Assembly (NCBI GenBank): GCA_002347035.1
Contig: DEAM01000022.1
Location: 28,221 to 92,220 of the forward strand
Length of the DNA stretch: 64,000 nucleotides
Reading direction: 5' to 3'
Source of the DNA: Gemmatimonadales bacterium UBA2982
GTDB lineage: Bacteria; Gemmatimonadota; Gemmatimonadetes; Longimicrobiales; Gaopeijiaceae
Part shown: in pieces, positions 43,991 to 53,512 of the stretch
Position numbering within the stretch: position 1 is the stretch's first letter
How the letters are laid out: every line of letters begins with the position of its first letter
Notes under the pieces: model-generated
Seen by the model: the letters and a program-made list of their open reading frames with translations, nothing else
Database searches by the model: none
What the model was told of the DNA's origin: nothing
Program-made: the position numbers and the translations under genes

Positions 43991-44757
43991 TGCTTCGTCC
44001 ACGCGTCATTGTGTGTCTCGATGTCAAAGACGGTCGAGTTGTTAAGGGTACTCAATTCAAAAACCTTCGCGACGTCGGAGATCCAGTCGAACTCGCCCGC
44101 CGATACGAAGCAGAAGGCGCTGATGAGATCGTGTATCTCGACGTTTCAGCATCAAAGGAGAAACGGGGGACCCTGCTCGATGTCGTACGGCGCACAGCGG
44201 AGACTCTTTTCATCCCACTTACGGTAGGTGGCGGGGTCAGGTCAGCCGATGACATCGGTCCTTTGCTGCGCGCGGGTGCGGATAAAATCAGTGTAAACAC
44301 GGCCGCTGTGAATGAGCCTGAGATACTTTCGATTGGGTCAGAACGCTTCGGAAGTCAGTGTATTGTGGCTAGCATCGATGCCGCTAGCGAAGATGGTATG
44401 TGGCGCTGCTATACTCATGGAGGATCGCAACCAACCAACTTAGACGGTATCGAGTGGGCCGCTGAATGTGAAAGGCTGGGAGCAGGTGAAATCCTTCTCA
44501 CTTCGATCGACCAGGACGGAGCCCGTTCGGGTTACCAAATTGACCTAACCCGTGAGGTAGCAGATAACGTCCCAATCCCCGTCATCGCCTCCGGGGGGGC
44601 CGGAAAGGCTGAACACCTGCGAAATGCCTTTGATAAAGGGCGTGCGTCGGCTGCCCTGGTCGCGGGCATTCTACACGACGGGCTAACAACCGTAGGATCT
44701 CTGAAAAGATCCCTGACTGCTTGGGGAATTCCTGTACGACCGATTCAAACGAGCTGA
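43990..44757 (+). CDS. hisF: Imidazole glycerol phosphate synthase, cyclase subunit
   Basis: TIM-barrel cyclase of 255 residues, partner of HisH. Catalytic aspartates are in VIVCLDVKDGRVVKG (Asp11) and VASIDAAS; TVGGGVRSADDI, GADKISVNTAAV and ILLTSIDQDGARSGY are hallmark HisF stretches. It overlaps hisB by one base and precedes hisIE by two. Confidence 0.97.
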   Translation: MLRPRVIVCLDVKDGRVVKGTQFKNLRDVGDPVELARRYEAEGADEIVYLDVSASKEKRGTLLDVVRRTAETLFIPLTVGGGVRSADDIGPLLRAGADKISVNTAAVNEPEILSIGSERFGSQCIVASIDAASEDGMWRCYTHGGSQPTNLDGIEWAAECERLGAGEILLTSIDQDGARSGYQIDLTREVADNVPIPVIASGGAGKAEHLRNAFDKGRASAALVAGILHDGLTTVGSLKRSLTAWGIPVRPIQTS

Positions 44758-44759
44758 TC

Positions 44760-45383
44760 ATGACCAATCGAGTCCTCCACACTCAGGCAGAACTAGATGC
44801 CATTGACTTCGGAAAGCTGGATGGCTTAGTACCAATTGTCGTGCAGGATGCGGAGAGTGGGCAGGTACTCATGCTAGGCTTCACAAACCTGGAAGCGGCG
44901 CAAAAGACGCTCGAAACAAGACAGGTACACTTCTGGTCACGATCACGCCAAGAACTATGGCGTAAGGGTGAGATCAGTGGAAACACTCTCAGCCTGACCT
45001 CACTGCACACTGACTGTGACAGCGATGCCCTACTGGCTCGCGTAAAGCCTGATGGCCCAACCTGTCACACTGATGAAACGAGCTGCTTCGGTGAGGAAAC
45101 GGAGGTTCTTGCAGGCTACCTTGCCAGGCTCGACGTAACCCTGGCTGCTCGGGCTGAAGAGCGTCCAGAGGAAAGTTATACCGTTCACCTCCTCGACGAT
45201 AAGAACCTCAGGCTGAAAAAGCTCGGTGAAGAGACAGCAGAACTGGTCGCATCACTCGCTACTGGAGATCAACCTGGCATGGTTGCGGAGGCGGCTGACC
45301 TCATGTATCACCTGCTCGTCGCATTAAGGGCGGAGGAGATCTCCGCCGCAGACCTGCTCCGGGAGCTCGCAAACCGGGCATGA
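44760..45383 (+). CDS. hisIE: Bifunctional phosphoribosyl-AMP cyclohydrolase / phosphoribosyl-ATP pyrophosphatase
   Basis: Fusion of the two early his enzymes, 207 residues. The HisI half carries VLMLGFTNLEAAQKTLETRQVHFWSRSR, WRKGEISGN and the metal-binding LHTDCDSDALL with PTCHTDETSCF; the HisE half carries LRLKKLGEETAELV and AEAADLMYHLLV. It completes all pathway steps except histidinol-phosphate phosphatase within this operon. The stop overlaps the ABC exporter start as ATGA. Confidence 0.96.
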   Translation: MTNRVLHTQAELDAIDFGKLDGLVPIVVQDAESGQVLMLGFTNLEAAQKTLETRQVHFWSRSRQELWRKGEISGNTLSLTSLHTDCDSDALLARVKPDGPTCHTDETSCFGEETEVLAGYLARLDVTLAARAEERPEESYTVHLLDDKNLRLKKLGEETAELVASLATGDQPGMVAEAADLMYHLLVALRAEEISAADLLRELANRA

Positions 45384-47185
45384 GTGACGTCGTCGCATTC
45401 CACGAGGAGGAAGTTCTCGGGAAAGCATACGACGCTCGTCTGATGCGCCGACTGATAACCTACCTAAAGCCCTACTGGTTGAAGGTAGCTCTAGCCGTCC
45501 TCGTCCTTCTGGGTAGCTCAGCGACCGCCATCGTAGGTCCATGGGTGACACAGCTCGTAATTGATGAGGCCATTCCCGCTGGTGACACCCACTATCTGGG
45601 CATTCTCGCGGGCATTTTGTTCGCCACAGCCTCCCTAGCCTTTGTGCTCGGTTACGTACAAGCGGTCATCACCACTTGGTTGGGTCAGGCAGTCATGTTC
45701 GACCTCCGATCTGAAATTTTTGCCAAGCTACAGCGCGCTGATCTCAAGTTTTACGACAAGAACCCGATTGGTCGCTTGATGACTAGGGTTACGAATGACG
45801 TCGAAACACTGAACGAACTCTTCAGCTCAGGCGTCATAACAGTTTTCGGCGACCTATTCACCCTCGCATTTATTGTGGGTGCCATGCTCCAGATGAACTT
45901 AGAGCTTGCACTCATCACCTTCAGTGTCCTCCCCCTAGTGTTCCTTACTGCTTTTCTGTTTAGAGCCAAGGTCCGCTCTGCCTATCGCGACATTAGAGTT
46001 CGGCTTGCGCGTGTGAATGCATTTCTCCACGAACGCTTCACAGGAATCCGAGTCGTACAGCTTTTTAACCGAGAAGAGGCGGATTCTGACCGGCTAGAAG
46101 AACTCAACCAGGACTACTTGGGTGCCCACCTACGCTCGATCACCTATTACGCACTCTTTTTTCCTGCAATCCAGTTCTTCACGGCATTGGCTTTGGCCCT
46201 AATCATTTGGTACGGAGGCCTCCAGAGCCTTGAAGGGACTATCACAGTGGGGGTGATTGCAGCCTTTCTGCAGTATGCACAGCGGTTCTTTAGACCTGTT
46301 CAGGACCTGTCTGAAAAATACAACCTTCTACAAAGTGCCATGGCTTCTTCAGAGAGAATCTTCAGGCTGCTCGATGAGGAAATCACCGTAACAGACCCAC
46401 CAGACCCCAAGCGGCTGTCCCACCCTACGACAGGACTGATCTCGTTCGAGAAGGTCTGGTTTGCGTACGATGAAGCCCCAGGGGGCGAGCCAACCTGGGT
46501 ACTGCGCAACATCGATCTGCAGATTAAACCGGGTGAAAAGGTTGCCCTAGTCGGCCATACCGGAGCTGGGAAAACCACGCTTATCAACCTCTTGATGCGC
46601 TTCTACAATCCGACCCATGGCCAGATTTGCCTAGATGGTCTCCCCATTGGTAAAACCAGCATCAAGGAGCTTCGTTCACGCATCGGCCTGGTTTTACAGG
46701 ATGTGTTTTTATTCAGTCAGGACGTAGGCTATAACGTTCACTTAGGCGCCTCACAAATCGACCAGAAGAAGATTCAAGAGGCTTGTGAACGGGTCGGAGC
46801 TGATCGATTCATCGAGCAGCTAGAAGGAGGGTACGGGCAACCTCTCGGAGAGCGCGGGACCAAACTGTCCGTCGGAGAGCGTCAGCTTATAAGTTTTGCG
46901 AGAGCCCTCGCTTTCGACCCAGAGATCCTCGTTTTAGATGAAGCGACGAGCTCGGTTGACTCTGAGATCGAAGAACGTATCGAGGTGGCCACTCAAAAGC
47001 TGCTGAAAGGCCGCACCTCACTTATCATCGCACACCGTCTATCGACCATTCAAAACGCTGATCGGATTGTTGTTCTGCATCAGGGCGCTGTCTGCGAGCA
47101 AGGCACCCACGAGGAACTTCTAGCAACAGAAGGACTCTACGCACGACTTTATGAGCTTCAGTTCGCCTCACCGGCAATCAGCTAG
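45380..47185 (+). CDS. ABC exporter, fused membrane and ATPase domains
   Basis: Half-transporter of 601 residues of the MsbA/multidrug type. A six-helix exporter domain fills residues 1-340, then the ATPase with Walker A GHTGAGKTTL, signature LSVGERQLISFARAL (LSVGE rather than LSGGQ) and Walker B ILVLDEATSSVD, H-loop IAHRLS. It is expected to work as a dimer exporting lipid, peptide or drug. Its ATG overlaps the hisIE stop, so it should be transcribed with the his operon, although no histidine-related role is known to me. It ends in a 4-base convergent overlap with the next minus-strand gene. Confidence 0.93.
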   Translation: MSDVVAFHEEEVLGKAYDARLMRRLITYLKPYWLKVALAVLVLLGSSATAIVGPWVTQLVIDEAIPAGDTHYLGILAGILFATASLAFVLGYVQAVITTWLGQAVMFDLRSEIFAKLQRADLKFYDKNPIGRLMTRVTNDVETLNELFSSGVITVFGDLFTLAFIVGAMLQMNLELALITFSVLPLVFLTAFLFRAKVRSAYRDIRVRLARVNAFLHERFTGIRVVQLFNREEADSDRLEELNQDYLGAHLRSITYYALFFPAIQFFTALALALIIWYGGLQSLEGTITVGVIAAFLQYAQRFFRPVQDLSEKYNLLQSAMASSERIFRLLDEEITVTDPPDPKRLSHPTTGLISFEKVWFAYDEAPGGEPTWVLRNIDLQIKPGEKVALVGHTGAGKTTLINLLMRFYNPTHGQICLDGLPIGKTSIKELRSRIGLVLQDVFLFSQDVGYNVHLGASQIDQKKIQEACERVGADRFIEQLEGGYGQPLGERGTKLSVGERQLISFARALAFDPEILVLDEATSSVDSEIEERIEVATQKLLKGRTSLIIAHRLSTIQNADRIVVLHQGAVCEQGTHEELLATEGLYARLYELQFASPAIS

Positions 47186-48600
47186 AGTCTACCAGGAAGG
47201 GAGGGAGAGGGAGCGGCCCTATCGGTAGCTGTTGGCGTTTGCGATAGCCGTGCGGTTGAATCAATCACAGCGTGACGCCGGGAAACAGGTGCCACAACCC
47301 CTGCTACCCTAATCATCGGCTCGGTATCGAAACCCCCCACAGGCTCAAGCGCCGATCCCGTGTAGTGACTCCCGGCGTTCCAAAGAATCCACTCGTCTAT
47401 ACCAGCATCGTAGGTCGCCTGAATCTGTGCGCGAACTTCAGCACTTTCATAGATCGGTTCCCCAAGACTGAAATCCTGTAGCCATGGCCGGGTCAGTCCA
47501 GCTCCAGCCACCTGCTCAGATCGACTCAGGGCATCGGTTAGTGCTCGTAGAACGATTTCGTAAGGGTGAGCATTGGGGATCTCAAATCCAAAACTCCCAG
47601 TCCAGTAGTGACTCGGGTATACCATCGGGAGTGCCACATCAACGACATCGATAAAAGATTCCCAAACCTGCCCAATACCTACATCACGCCGCGCGGATGT
47701 AGTGACGCCAAACACGTCGGCAGTCACCTGGACACCTAAATCAGTAAGTTCACGTCGCAGGTGAGCGAGCAGATCCCGAATGGCTGAAGCCTTACTGCGG
47801 CCTTCGTCCCCATGGAAGACAGCACGTCCAAGATCAGACTCAGGAGCATCGGGAAAGCGTATGTAATCGAATTGTATCTCGGGAAAGCCCATTTGTGCGA
47901 CCTCGCGGGCAATCTCTAGATGATAGTCCCAGACCCCCTGAACGTAGGGATTAAGCCAGGTGATACCCTTACTATCAACCCAGACACCACCTGCTGTATC
48001 GTTCACAGCATACTCGGGTCGATGACTGGCAAGTATGGGGTCCTTAACCATCACGATCCGAGCAATTGGATAAATCCCCTCCTCCTCAAGCCGTAAAAGT
48101 AGCCCAGGGAGATCATTAATTCGGATCTCTTCACTCGCTCCGATCTCATGTGCCAACGCTACTTCCGTGTGATGACTCAGATATCCCGTCGCGTCCTTGA
48201 TATCGATCACGAGAGAGTTCACTTCTGTGTCACGTACTAAATCCAGCAAAGGCCCCATCCTAGAACTTGAACCTGCAGCCCAAGCATTCACATAGAGACC
48301 ACGAATGCTATTGGGCCTGGGAAAGCGGTCACCTGGAATGACGCTCGAAGAATCCGCCATGGGCGGGACAAAGCCTGTTTCGTCTAGGGTGCCCTGTATG
48401 CCCTGGATAGGATCATCTAATGTCGGACGAAGATTGTCCGCCTCGCTCAGGGTGGCTGCGTCAGGAGCCGATTCTGCATCTAACCTTTTCGATACATTTG
48501 GGGCCGATTCGAAGTTCTCGGTGTCAGGCACGTATTGACACCCGAGCTGGAATACAGCCAGCGCGAGGAGGCCCAACTTAAAAGTGTTGAGTCCTGTCAC
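47182..48600 (-). CDS. Putative glycoside hydrolase lipoprotein (DUF4015)
   Basis: Lipoprotein of 472 residues: signal with lipobox FQLGC near residue 21, a low-complexity acidic linker, then the DUF4015 TIM-barrel-like domain from about residue 98. Visible are IRGLYVNAWAAGSSSRMGPLLDLV, NSLVIDIKDATGYLSH, ARIVMVKDPILASHRPEYAV, FPEIQFDYIRFPD and DVVDVALPMVYPSHYW, the latter two resembling catalytic-face strands of GH families. The substrate is unknown; family members occur near cell-wall genes. It lies ten bases after the rhodanese gene in the same operon as the Kdo transferase. Confidence 0.85.
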   Translation of the reverse strand: MTGLNTFKLGLLALAVFQLGCQYVPDTENFESAPNVSKRLDAESAPDAATLSEADNLRPTLDDPIQGIQGTLDETGFVPPMADSSSVIPGDRFPRPNSIRGLYVNAWAAGSSSRMGPLLDLVRDTEVNSLVIDIKDATGYLSHHTEVALAHEIGASEEIRINDLPGLLLRLEEEGIYPIARIVMVKDPILASHRPEYAVNDTAGGVWVDSKGITWLNPYVQGVWDYHLEIAREVAQMGFPEIQFDYIRFPDAPESDLGRAVFHGDEGRSKASAIRDLLAHLRRELTDLGVQVTADVFGVTTSARRDVGIGQVWESFIDVVDVALPMVYPSHYWTGSFGFEIPNAHPYEIVLRALTDALSRSEQVAGAGLTRPWLQDFSLGEPIYESAEVRAQIQATYDAGIDEWILWNAGSHYTGSALEPVGGFDTEPMIRVAGVVAPVSRRHAVIDSTARLSQTPTATDRAAPSPSLPGRL

Positions 48601-48610
48601 TTAAAATTCC

Positions 48611-48949
48611 TCAGTATGCCGGACTATCCGGATCGACCTCGTTCCGCCACCCCAGCATTCCACCCTTTAGGTTAAAAACCTTTTCAAATCCTTCATGAAT
48701 AAGCAGGCCAACCGCCCACTCACTCCTGCTCCCACTTCGGCAGTAGAGAACTATCTCGGCATCGCGATCAAGCTCATCCACACGGGAGGAGAACTCCGGT
48801 ATGGGTATGCAGACCTGCCCAAGTTCTGGTAGGTCCGAGATATCCGCCTCATGCACTTCACGCACATCAATCAATACAGGAACATCCTCTGCGTCGATGC
48901 GGGCCTTCAGTTCCGTAGGTGAAATTTCAGGCACGGTCGTGTCAGTCAT
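48611..48949 (-). CDS. Rhodanese-like domain protein
   Basis: Single-domain rhodanese of 112 residues. The sulfur-carrying cysteine is in LYCRSGSRSEWA, and VLIDVREVHEADI is the preceding conserved strand/loop. Stand-alone rhodaneses shuttle sulfane sulfur. It starts two bases after the Kdo transferase stop and is co-transcribed with it. Confidence 0.9.
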   Translation of the reverse strand: MTDTTVPEISPTELKARIDAEDVPVLIDVREVHEADISDLPELGQVCIPIPEFSSRVDELDRDAEIVLYCRSGSRSEWAVGLLIHEGFEKVFNLKGGMLGWRNEVDPDSPAY

Positions 48950-48951
48950 GT

Positions 48952-50253
48952 TTAATTCGATCGGATTAGAGGATCCAGAAGGGCTGCTATCTTATCCGCT
49001 GCCCCTAGGTGAGATTCAATATAGCCGCTAGAGCCCTTGGCAGCTTCCTGTTTCAACTTCGGGTCGCTAAGCCAGTCGACCAACACGTGAGCCAAACTAC
49101 TTGAATCCTCGCTAACCCGTGCGGTTCCTCTAGCTAACAGCCCCACAGCAGCCTGTGCCGAGTGGTATCGTGGACCAAAAACAACTGGAACACCCGCGGC
49201 AGCAGGCTCTAGAACAGAGTGGAGGCCGGCTCGCCTGAACCCTCCTCCGACGTACGCGGCGCCCGCAACCTTGTAGAGACCCGCTAACACGCCAACACGG
49301 TCAACCACCACCGCGGACAGGTTGTCCGACGTAGATTTAGACTCTGTCTCTGAAAGAGTCGCACTCCCCCAACCCAAAGCTCTGAGGTCACGGAGAAGGG
49401 CACTCACTCTGGCATGACTAGGTTCGTGCGGTGCTACGATGACACGCACGTTCGGCACTAAGTCCCTAACCTTACATAACGCAGGTAGTAGGATCTGCTC
49501 ATCGCTAGGCCACGTGGACCCAGCCACTACGGTTGGTCGCGCGTCAGAAAAAAGGTCCACCAGATGTGGCGCTGGTAGGTCAACCCCATGGAGCCGCCTG
49601 CTCGCCGAGTCAACTCCTGGATCACCAGTAGTGTGCAGAGCCTCCTCGGGCACTCCCAAGTCAAGAAGCATCTCCGCATCGGAGTCGGAATTTGCGCAAG
49701 CCACTGAAAGGCGACTCCAGGTTGAGCGAAGCACAGCACGGGCCAACCATTTCCGTCGTCCAGCATCAGGTGGGACAGAACCAGCCACAATGGCCACCGG
49801 TATTCTCCGCTTCTCCGCTTCAGCGACCAGCACAGGCCACACTTCAGTTTTTGTAAATACCAGTACGTTGGGTGCTACGGTGTCTAACGCCGGGCCCACT
49901 TCATCCGTGATATCCCAGGGTAGATATGCACTGACATCCGCATGCAGCTGCTCTACAAAAGCCTCAACGGATGGGGAAAAGTGTGTGAACACGATCTGGA
50001 CCCCATCGATACGGGCCGCAAGAGCAAGAGCAACGGCTTCCGCTTGCAGCGCCTCTCCCACGCTCGGAGCGTGAATCCAAACGACCGGCCTGTCTGGGTC
50101 ACGTTCTGCGTCTGCCCAGTTACCCAGCACTGTTTGTGTGTGACGTCTTCCTTCTATGCTGCGAGCCACCTTGCCAGATCCATGCCTAAAGAACCACGAT
50201 CCTGCACGGGCAGCACGCACAACGATACGATATAGGACCGACATTGAACTCAT
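48952..50253 (-). CDS. waaA: 3-deoxy-D-manno-octulosonic acid (Kdo) transferase
   Basis: GT-B glycosyltransferase that attaches Kdo to lipid A precursor, about 433 residues. It has the N-terminal membrane-associated region, HAPSVGEALQAEAV with the catalytic-type Glu, VFTKTEVWPVLV, GDPGVD, VVAGSTWPSDEQILLPAL, APHEPSH, and the C-terminal donor site YVGGGFRRAGLHSVLEPAAAGVPVVFGP. Its presence implies an LPS outer membrane. The start is unsure among GTG 50277, ATG 50265, 50253 and 50244, none with a good ribosome-binding site. Confidence 0.93.
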   Translation of the reverse strand: MSSMSVLYRIVVRAARAGSWFFRHGSGKVARSIEGRRHTQTVLGNWADAERDPDRPVVWIHAPSVGEALQAEAVALALAARIDGVQIVFTHFSPSVEAFVEQLHADVSAYLPWDITDEVGPALDTVAPNVLVFTKTEVWPVLVAEAEKRRIPVAIVAGSVPPDAGRRKWLARAVLRSTWSRLSVACANSDSDAEMLLDLGVPEEALHTTGDPGVDSASRRLHGVDLPAPHLVDLFSDARPTVVAGSTWPSDEQILLPALCKVRDLVPNVRVIVAPHEPSHARVSALLRDLRALGWGSATLSETESKSTSDNLSAVVVDRVGVLAGLYKVAGAAYVGGGFRRAGLHSVLEPAAAGVPVVFGPRYHSAQAAVGLLARGTARVSEDSSSLAHVLVDWLSDPKLKQEAAKGSSGYIESHLGAADKIAALLDPLIRSN

Positions 50254-50300
50254 CGGGGGCAGCATAGGTAAGGTCACATTTCCAGGATAGATTCGACCGT

Positions 50301-50495
50301 ATGAGGTATCAGATTACTGTCCGTTATGGTTCCACGAACCACCGCTACCACATTTGCTTCGTTGAGGCGAAAGATGCCCGTGAAGCCTTGGAAGGTGCAG
50401 CACTCCAAATGCCGCCAGAGATTGTGGGAGAGGTCGATCTTGTGGAAGTGAGGGTTGCCCCGGATCCAGATACTAGAAGCTACATCGAAAAGTAG
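50301..50495 (+). CDS. Small hypothetical protein
   Basis: Protein of 64 residues (RYQITVRYGSTNHRYHICFVEAKDAREALEGAALQMPPEI...) with an alternating beta pattern and a helix, no signal and one cysteine. The composition and clear reading frame look protein-coding, and AGGAT lies upstream, but I do not recognise a family. It is divergent from the Kdo transferase gene and followed by the aminopeptidase gene. Confidence 0.62.
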   Translation: MRYQITVRYGSTNHRYHICFVEAKDAREALEGAALQMPPEIVGEVDLVEVRVAPDPDTRSYIEK

Positions 50496-50559
50496 CTCGC
50501 GCAGAGGAAGGGCACCCGTATCTTTCGTCCCCCGGACGAGCTAAGAGAGGGACCGGTCG

Positions 50560-51657
50560 TTGATGCCCAATCAACACATAACAGCAGGACTAAAAAGCGT
50601 GTACCGTCATTGGATCCGCAGTATGCTGGCACTAGCAGGGCTGAGCTTCGCGGCCTGTTCCCCTGTATACGTTGTAAAAGCAGGTATTGCTGAGATCAAC
50701 ATCCTGAAAGCAAGGCGCCCAATTCACCTTGTCATCAATGACACGCTTACTGACCCCGACACTCGCACAAAGCTCTCGTACGTAATGGAGGCCAGGAGAT
50801 TCGCGGCTAGCGAGCTGGGTATCGAAGTTGGCGAATCATACACGATGTTTACACAGCTTGAACGGGACACACTTGCCTTAGTAGTCTCTGCCGCGCCCAA
50901 AGATCGCCTGTCGCCAGTTACCTGGTGGTTCCCAATCGTAGGACGAGTGCCCTACAAAGGACATTTTTCAGAGAGTGATGCGCAGGAAGAAGCAGCTAAC
51001 CTCGTGTCCGAGGGTTACGACACGTATGTGCGCCCGACGGCTGCATTCAGCACTCTGGGCTGGTTCAATGACCCACTTCTTTCGACGGTACTGCAAACCG
51101 ACGACGTGGAAGTCGTCCAAACCGTGCTTCATGAACTCTCTCACCAGCACCTTTTTGTAGCAGGTCACGTAGGGTTTAACGAAAGTTTTGCCACCTTCGT
51201 TGGTCGCGTGGCTGCAATCCAATTTTTCTGCACACGGGAGGGTGGCGGACGGGATACAGTGAGGTGTCAACGCTCACAAGAACGCTGGCGTGACTACCAA
51301 CGGTTTAGCGTCTACGTCGACACCCTTGTAGACGAATTACAAGGGATCTATCAAGACCCTGCTCTCTCCTTAGACGAAAAATTAGCTCGGCGGGAAACAA
51401 CATTCGCAGAGGCGCTGACCCGATTTGACGATGAGTTAGTCCCGACGCTTGAAGCATTAACGTTCGGCGTGTTCAGGAACACGCCAATAAATAACGCCAC
51501 CCTCTTATCGAGAATCCGATACTACAAGCGCCTGCCAGATTTCGCGGCCCTCCTCGAGCAACATGATGGAAGTCTTCGTTCAGTATTATCTGACCTCAGA
51601 AATCGGGCTGGAAGTGTCGATGACCCCTTTGACCTTCTGCCGTTGAGTCCAAAATAG
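50560..51657 (+). CDS. Putative zinc aminopeptidase lipoprotein
   Basis: Predicted aminopeptidase of the COG4324 type, 365 residues. The N-terminus carries a lipoprotein signal ending in LSFAAC. The zinc site is VLHELSHQHLF (HExxH) followed by GFNESFATFVG with the third-ligand Glu. GWFNDPLLST just before is also a family hallmark. It should be anchored in the envelope. The ATG at 50560 or 50563 may start it. It ends three bases from the convergent ABC exporter. Confidence 0.86.
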   Translation: MMPNQHITAGLKSVYRHWIRSMLALAGLSFAACSPVYVVKAGIAEINILKARRPIHLVINDTLTDPDTRTKLSYVMEARRFAASELGIEVGESYTMFTQLERDTLALVVSAAPKDRLSPVTWWFPIVGRVPYKGHFSESDAQEEAANLVSEGYDTYVRPTAAFSTLGWFNDPLLSTVLQTDDVEVVQTVLHELSHQHLFVAGHVGFNESFATFVGRVAAIQFFCTREGGGRDTVRCQRSQERWRDYQRFSVYVDTLVDELQGIYQDPALSLDEKLARRETTFAEALTRFDDELVPTLEALTFGVFRNTPINNATLLSRIRYYKRLPDFAALLEQHDGSLRSVLSDLRNRAGSVDDPFDLLPLSPK

Positions 51658-51660
51658 AGG

Positions 51661-53415
51661 TCAGATCCGTGCCTGGACTGTGTACAGTTCGTGGTAACGG
51701 CCCTTTGCTGACATCAACTCATCGTGACGTCCTCGCTCTGCGATCCTGCCATCCTCAATAACAAGAATCAGGTCGGCTCGCTGAATTGTGGAAAGGCGGT
51801 GCGCGATCACGAGCGTCGTGCGGCCTCGCAGAAGCTCATCCAAACTCTTTTGAATTAGGGCCTCACTTTCGGTATCGAGGCTGGAAGTAGCCTCGTCTAG
51901 CAACAATATTCGCGGCTCTGCAAGTAACGCGCGGGCTATTGTCACTCGCTGCCGTTGCCCTCCTGAGAGCTTGACTCCACGCTCGCCAATGATGGTGTCC
52001 ATCCTATCCGGAAATCGATCAGTAAACTCAGTCACATACGCTTTTTCTGCAGCTTTTTGGATCTCGTCGTCGGTCGCGCTTGGCCGGGCAAAACGGAGAT
52101 TTTCTCGGATTGTGCCGTCAAATAGGAAATCGTCTTGGAAGACGAGACCGAGTTGCTCACGATACGTGGCCAGCTTGACGTGACGCAGATCCTGCCCGTC
52201 AACTAATACGTGACCTTCATCTGGCTCCAGGAACGTCGCAGCAAGGCCCGCCAACGTGGATTTACCTGACCCTGAGCTGCCCACAAGCGCAATGACTGTA
52301 CCAGAGGGAGCATCAAAAGTGACCCCCCTCAAAACCGGCTTGTCCTTCTCGTACGCAAAGTAAACGTCTTCAAATCGGATATCACCCCGAATTCGTGGCA
52401 TCGTTTCTACGCGTAGTGGATCATCGTCTTCCTGCGGCCAGGATAGTACTTCTGCAGTACGGTCTAGTCCGGCGAAAGCCTCGGTCATCTGGGTTCCGAT
52501 GTTAGCCATCTGCACTACAGGAGCGATTAGGAATCCCAGGAACAGCGTGAATGAGACTAACTGACCTATGGTGAGCCCACCCTGAAGAATGAGATAGCCC
52601 CCGTACCCAAGAATGAGGACACTAGCAAGACCCATAAAGAATGTCCCCAAACTTGTTACCAGGCTCGATGTCGTAAGGGTTGTTTTAACGTTGTCGAAGA
52701 TTCGCATCACGCCGGCATAGAAAATCTCCCCTTCCTTCTCAAGTGCATGAAACCCTTTAATCACTCTGATTCCACCTAAAGCTTCAGTAAGGCGACCTGT
52801 GACTTCGGCACGAATGCGGCCACGCTCTCGGAAAGCTGGGCGCAGCTTTGAAAATGCCTTCGCAGACACAAAAGCAAACCCAGCCAAAGGAACGAGTGCA
52901 AGCGCAGTCATAATGGGATCAATTCGAATCAAGAAGACGAATGCTACCACGGCCGTCACTGTGCCGCCTGCAAGCTGGACCAAGCCTGTGCCAACAAGGT
53001 TTCTCACACCCTCCACATCGTCCATTATGCGTGATACCAGTTCGCCGGACTTAGTATTGTCAAAGATGCGAACAGGAAGCTGGATAACATGCTGCTGAAC
53101 CTGTGAACGCAGATTTGCGATCAAGTGCTGAGCTTCGACGCTGAGTAACAGGACTAGTGCGTACGAAGTCGCCGCCTGAAGGGTGACTGCAACACCAAGG
53201 ACCGCTAGCAGCGTCACGAAAAGGTCCATATCAGCATTCGCAATGACGTTGTCGAACAGGTACTGAGTTGACGCTGGAAGTACCAGCCCAGAGAGACGGT
53301 TCACTAGGATAAGTGCTAAGCCGATCCCGACGAGCTTGCGGCGCGGCCATATGATCTCGTGAAACGCATGCCGCAGGCTCGCCCCAGAGATTTTTTTCGA
53401 CTCCGTGTTAGACAT
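51661..53415 (-). CDS. ABC exporter, fused membrane and ATPase domains
   Basis: Half-transporter of 584 residues with an N-terminal six-helix exporter domain and a C-terminal ATPase: Walker A GSSGSGKSTLAG, signature LSGGQRQRVTIARALL, Walker B ILLLDEATSSLD, and H-loop IAHRLSTI. It resembles lipid/multidrug exporters (MsbA-like). It is a second member of the class in this window, together with 45380-47185, but the two are not adjacent and differ in the signature loop, so they are unlikely to be a heterodimer by position. Confidence 0.93.
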   Translation of the reverse strand: MSNTESKKISGASLRHAFHEIIWPRRKLVGIGLALILVNRLSGLVLPASTQYLFDNVIANADMDLFVTLLAVLGVAVTLQAATSYALVLLLSVEAQHLIANLRSQVQQHVIQLPVRIFDNTKSGELVSRIMDDVEGVRNLVGTGLVQLAGGTVTAVVAFVFLIRIDPIMTALALVPLAGFAFVSAKAFSKLRPAFRERGRIRAEVTGRLTEALGGIRVIKGFHALEKEGEIFYAGVMRIFDNVKTTLTTSSLVTSLGTFFMGLASVLILGYGGYLILQGGLTIGQLVSFTLFLGFLIAPVVQMANIGTQMTEAFAGLDRTAEVLSWPQEDDDPLRVETMPRIRGDIRFEDVYFAYEKDKPVLRGVTFDAPSGTVIALVGSSGSGKSTLAGLAATFLEPDEGHVLVDGQDLRHVKLATYREQLGLVFQDDFLFDGTIRENLRFARPSATDDEIQKAAEKAYVTEFTDRFPDRMDTIIGERGVKLSGGQRQRVTIARALLAEPRILLLDEATSSLDTESEALIQKSLDELLRGRTTLVIAHRLSTIQRADLILVIEDGRIAERGRHDELMSAKGRYHELYTVQARI

Positions 53416-53512
53416 CCCTTGGGTCCCCTTGCTCTGCCGTTTAGGTTAGCCAGTCTCTTTTGCCCGTTATCTGCTGCCGGTTTGGTCGACCCGGGAAGCC
53501 GCCCACCGAGGA

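Noticed and set aside
53416..53512. Possible leucine leader peptide before leuS.
   Set aside because: The short gap has no frame rich in Leu codons and no terminator hairpin with a T run.
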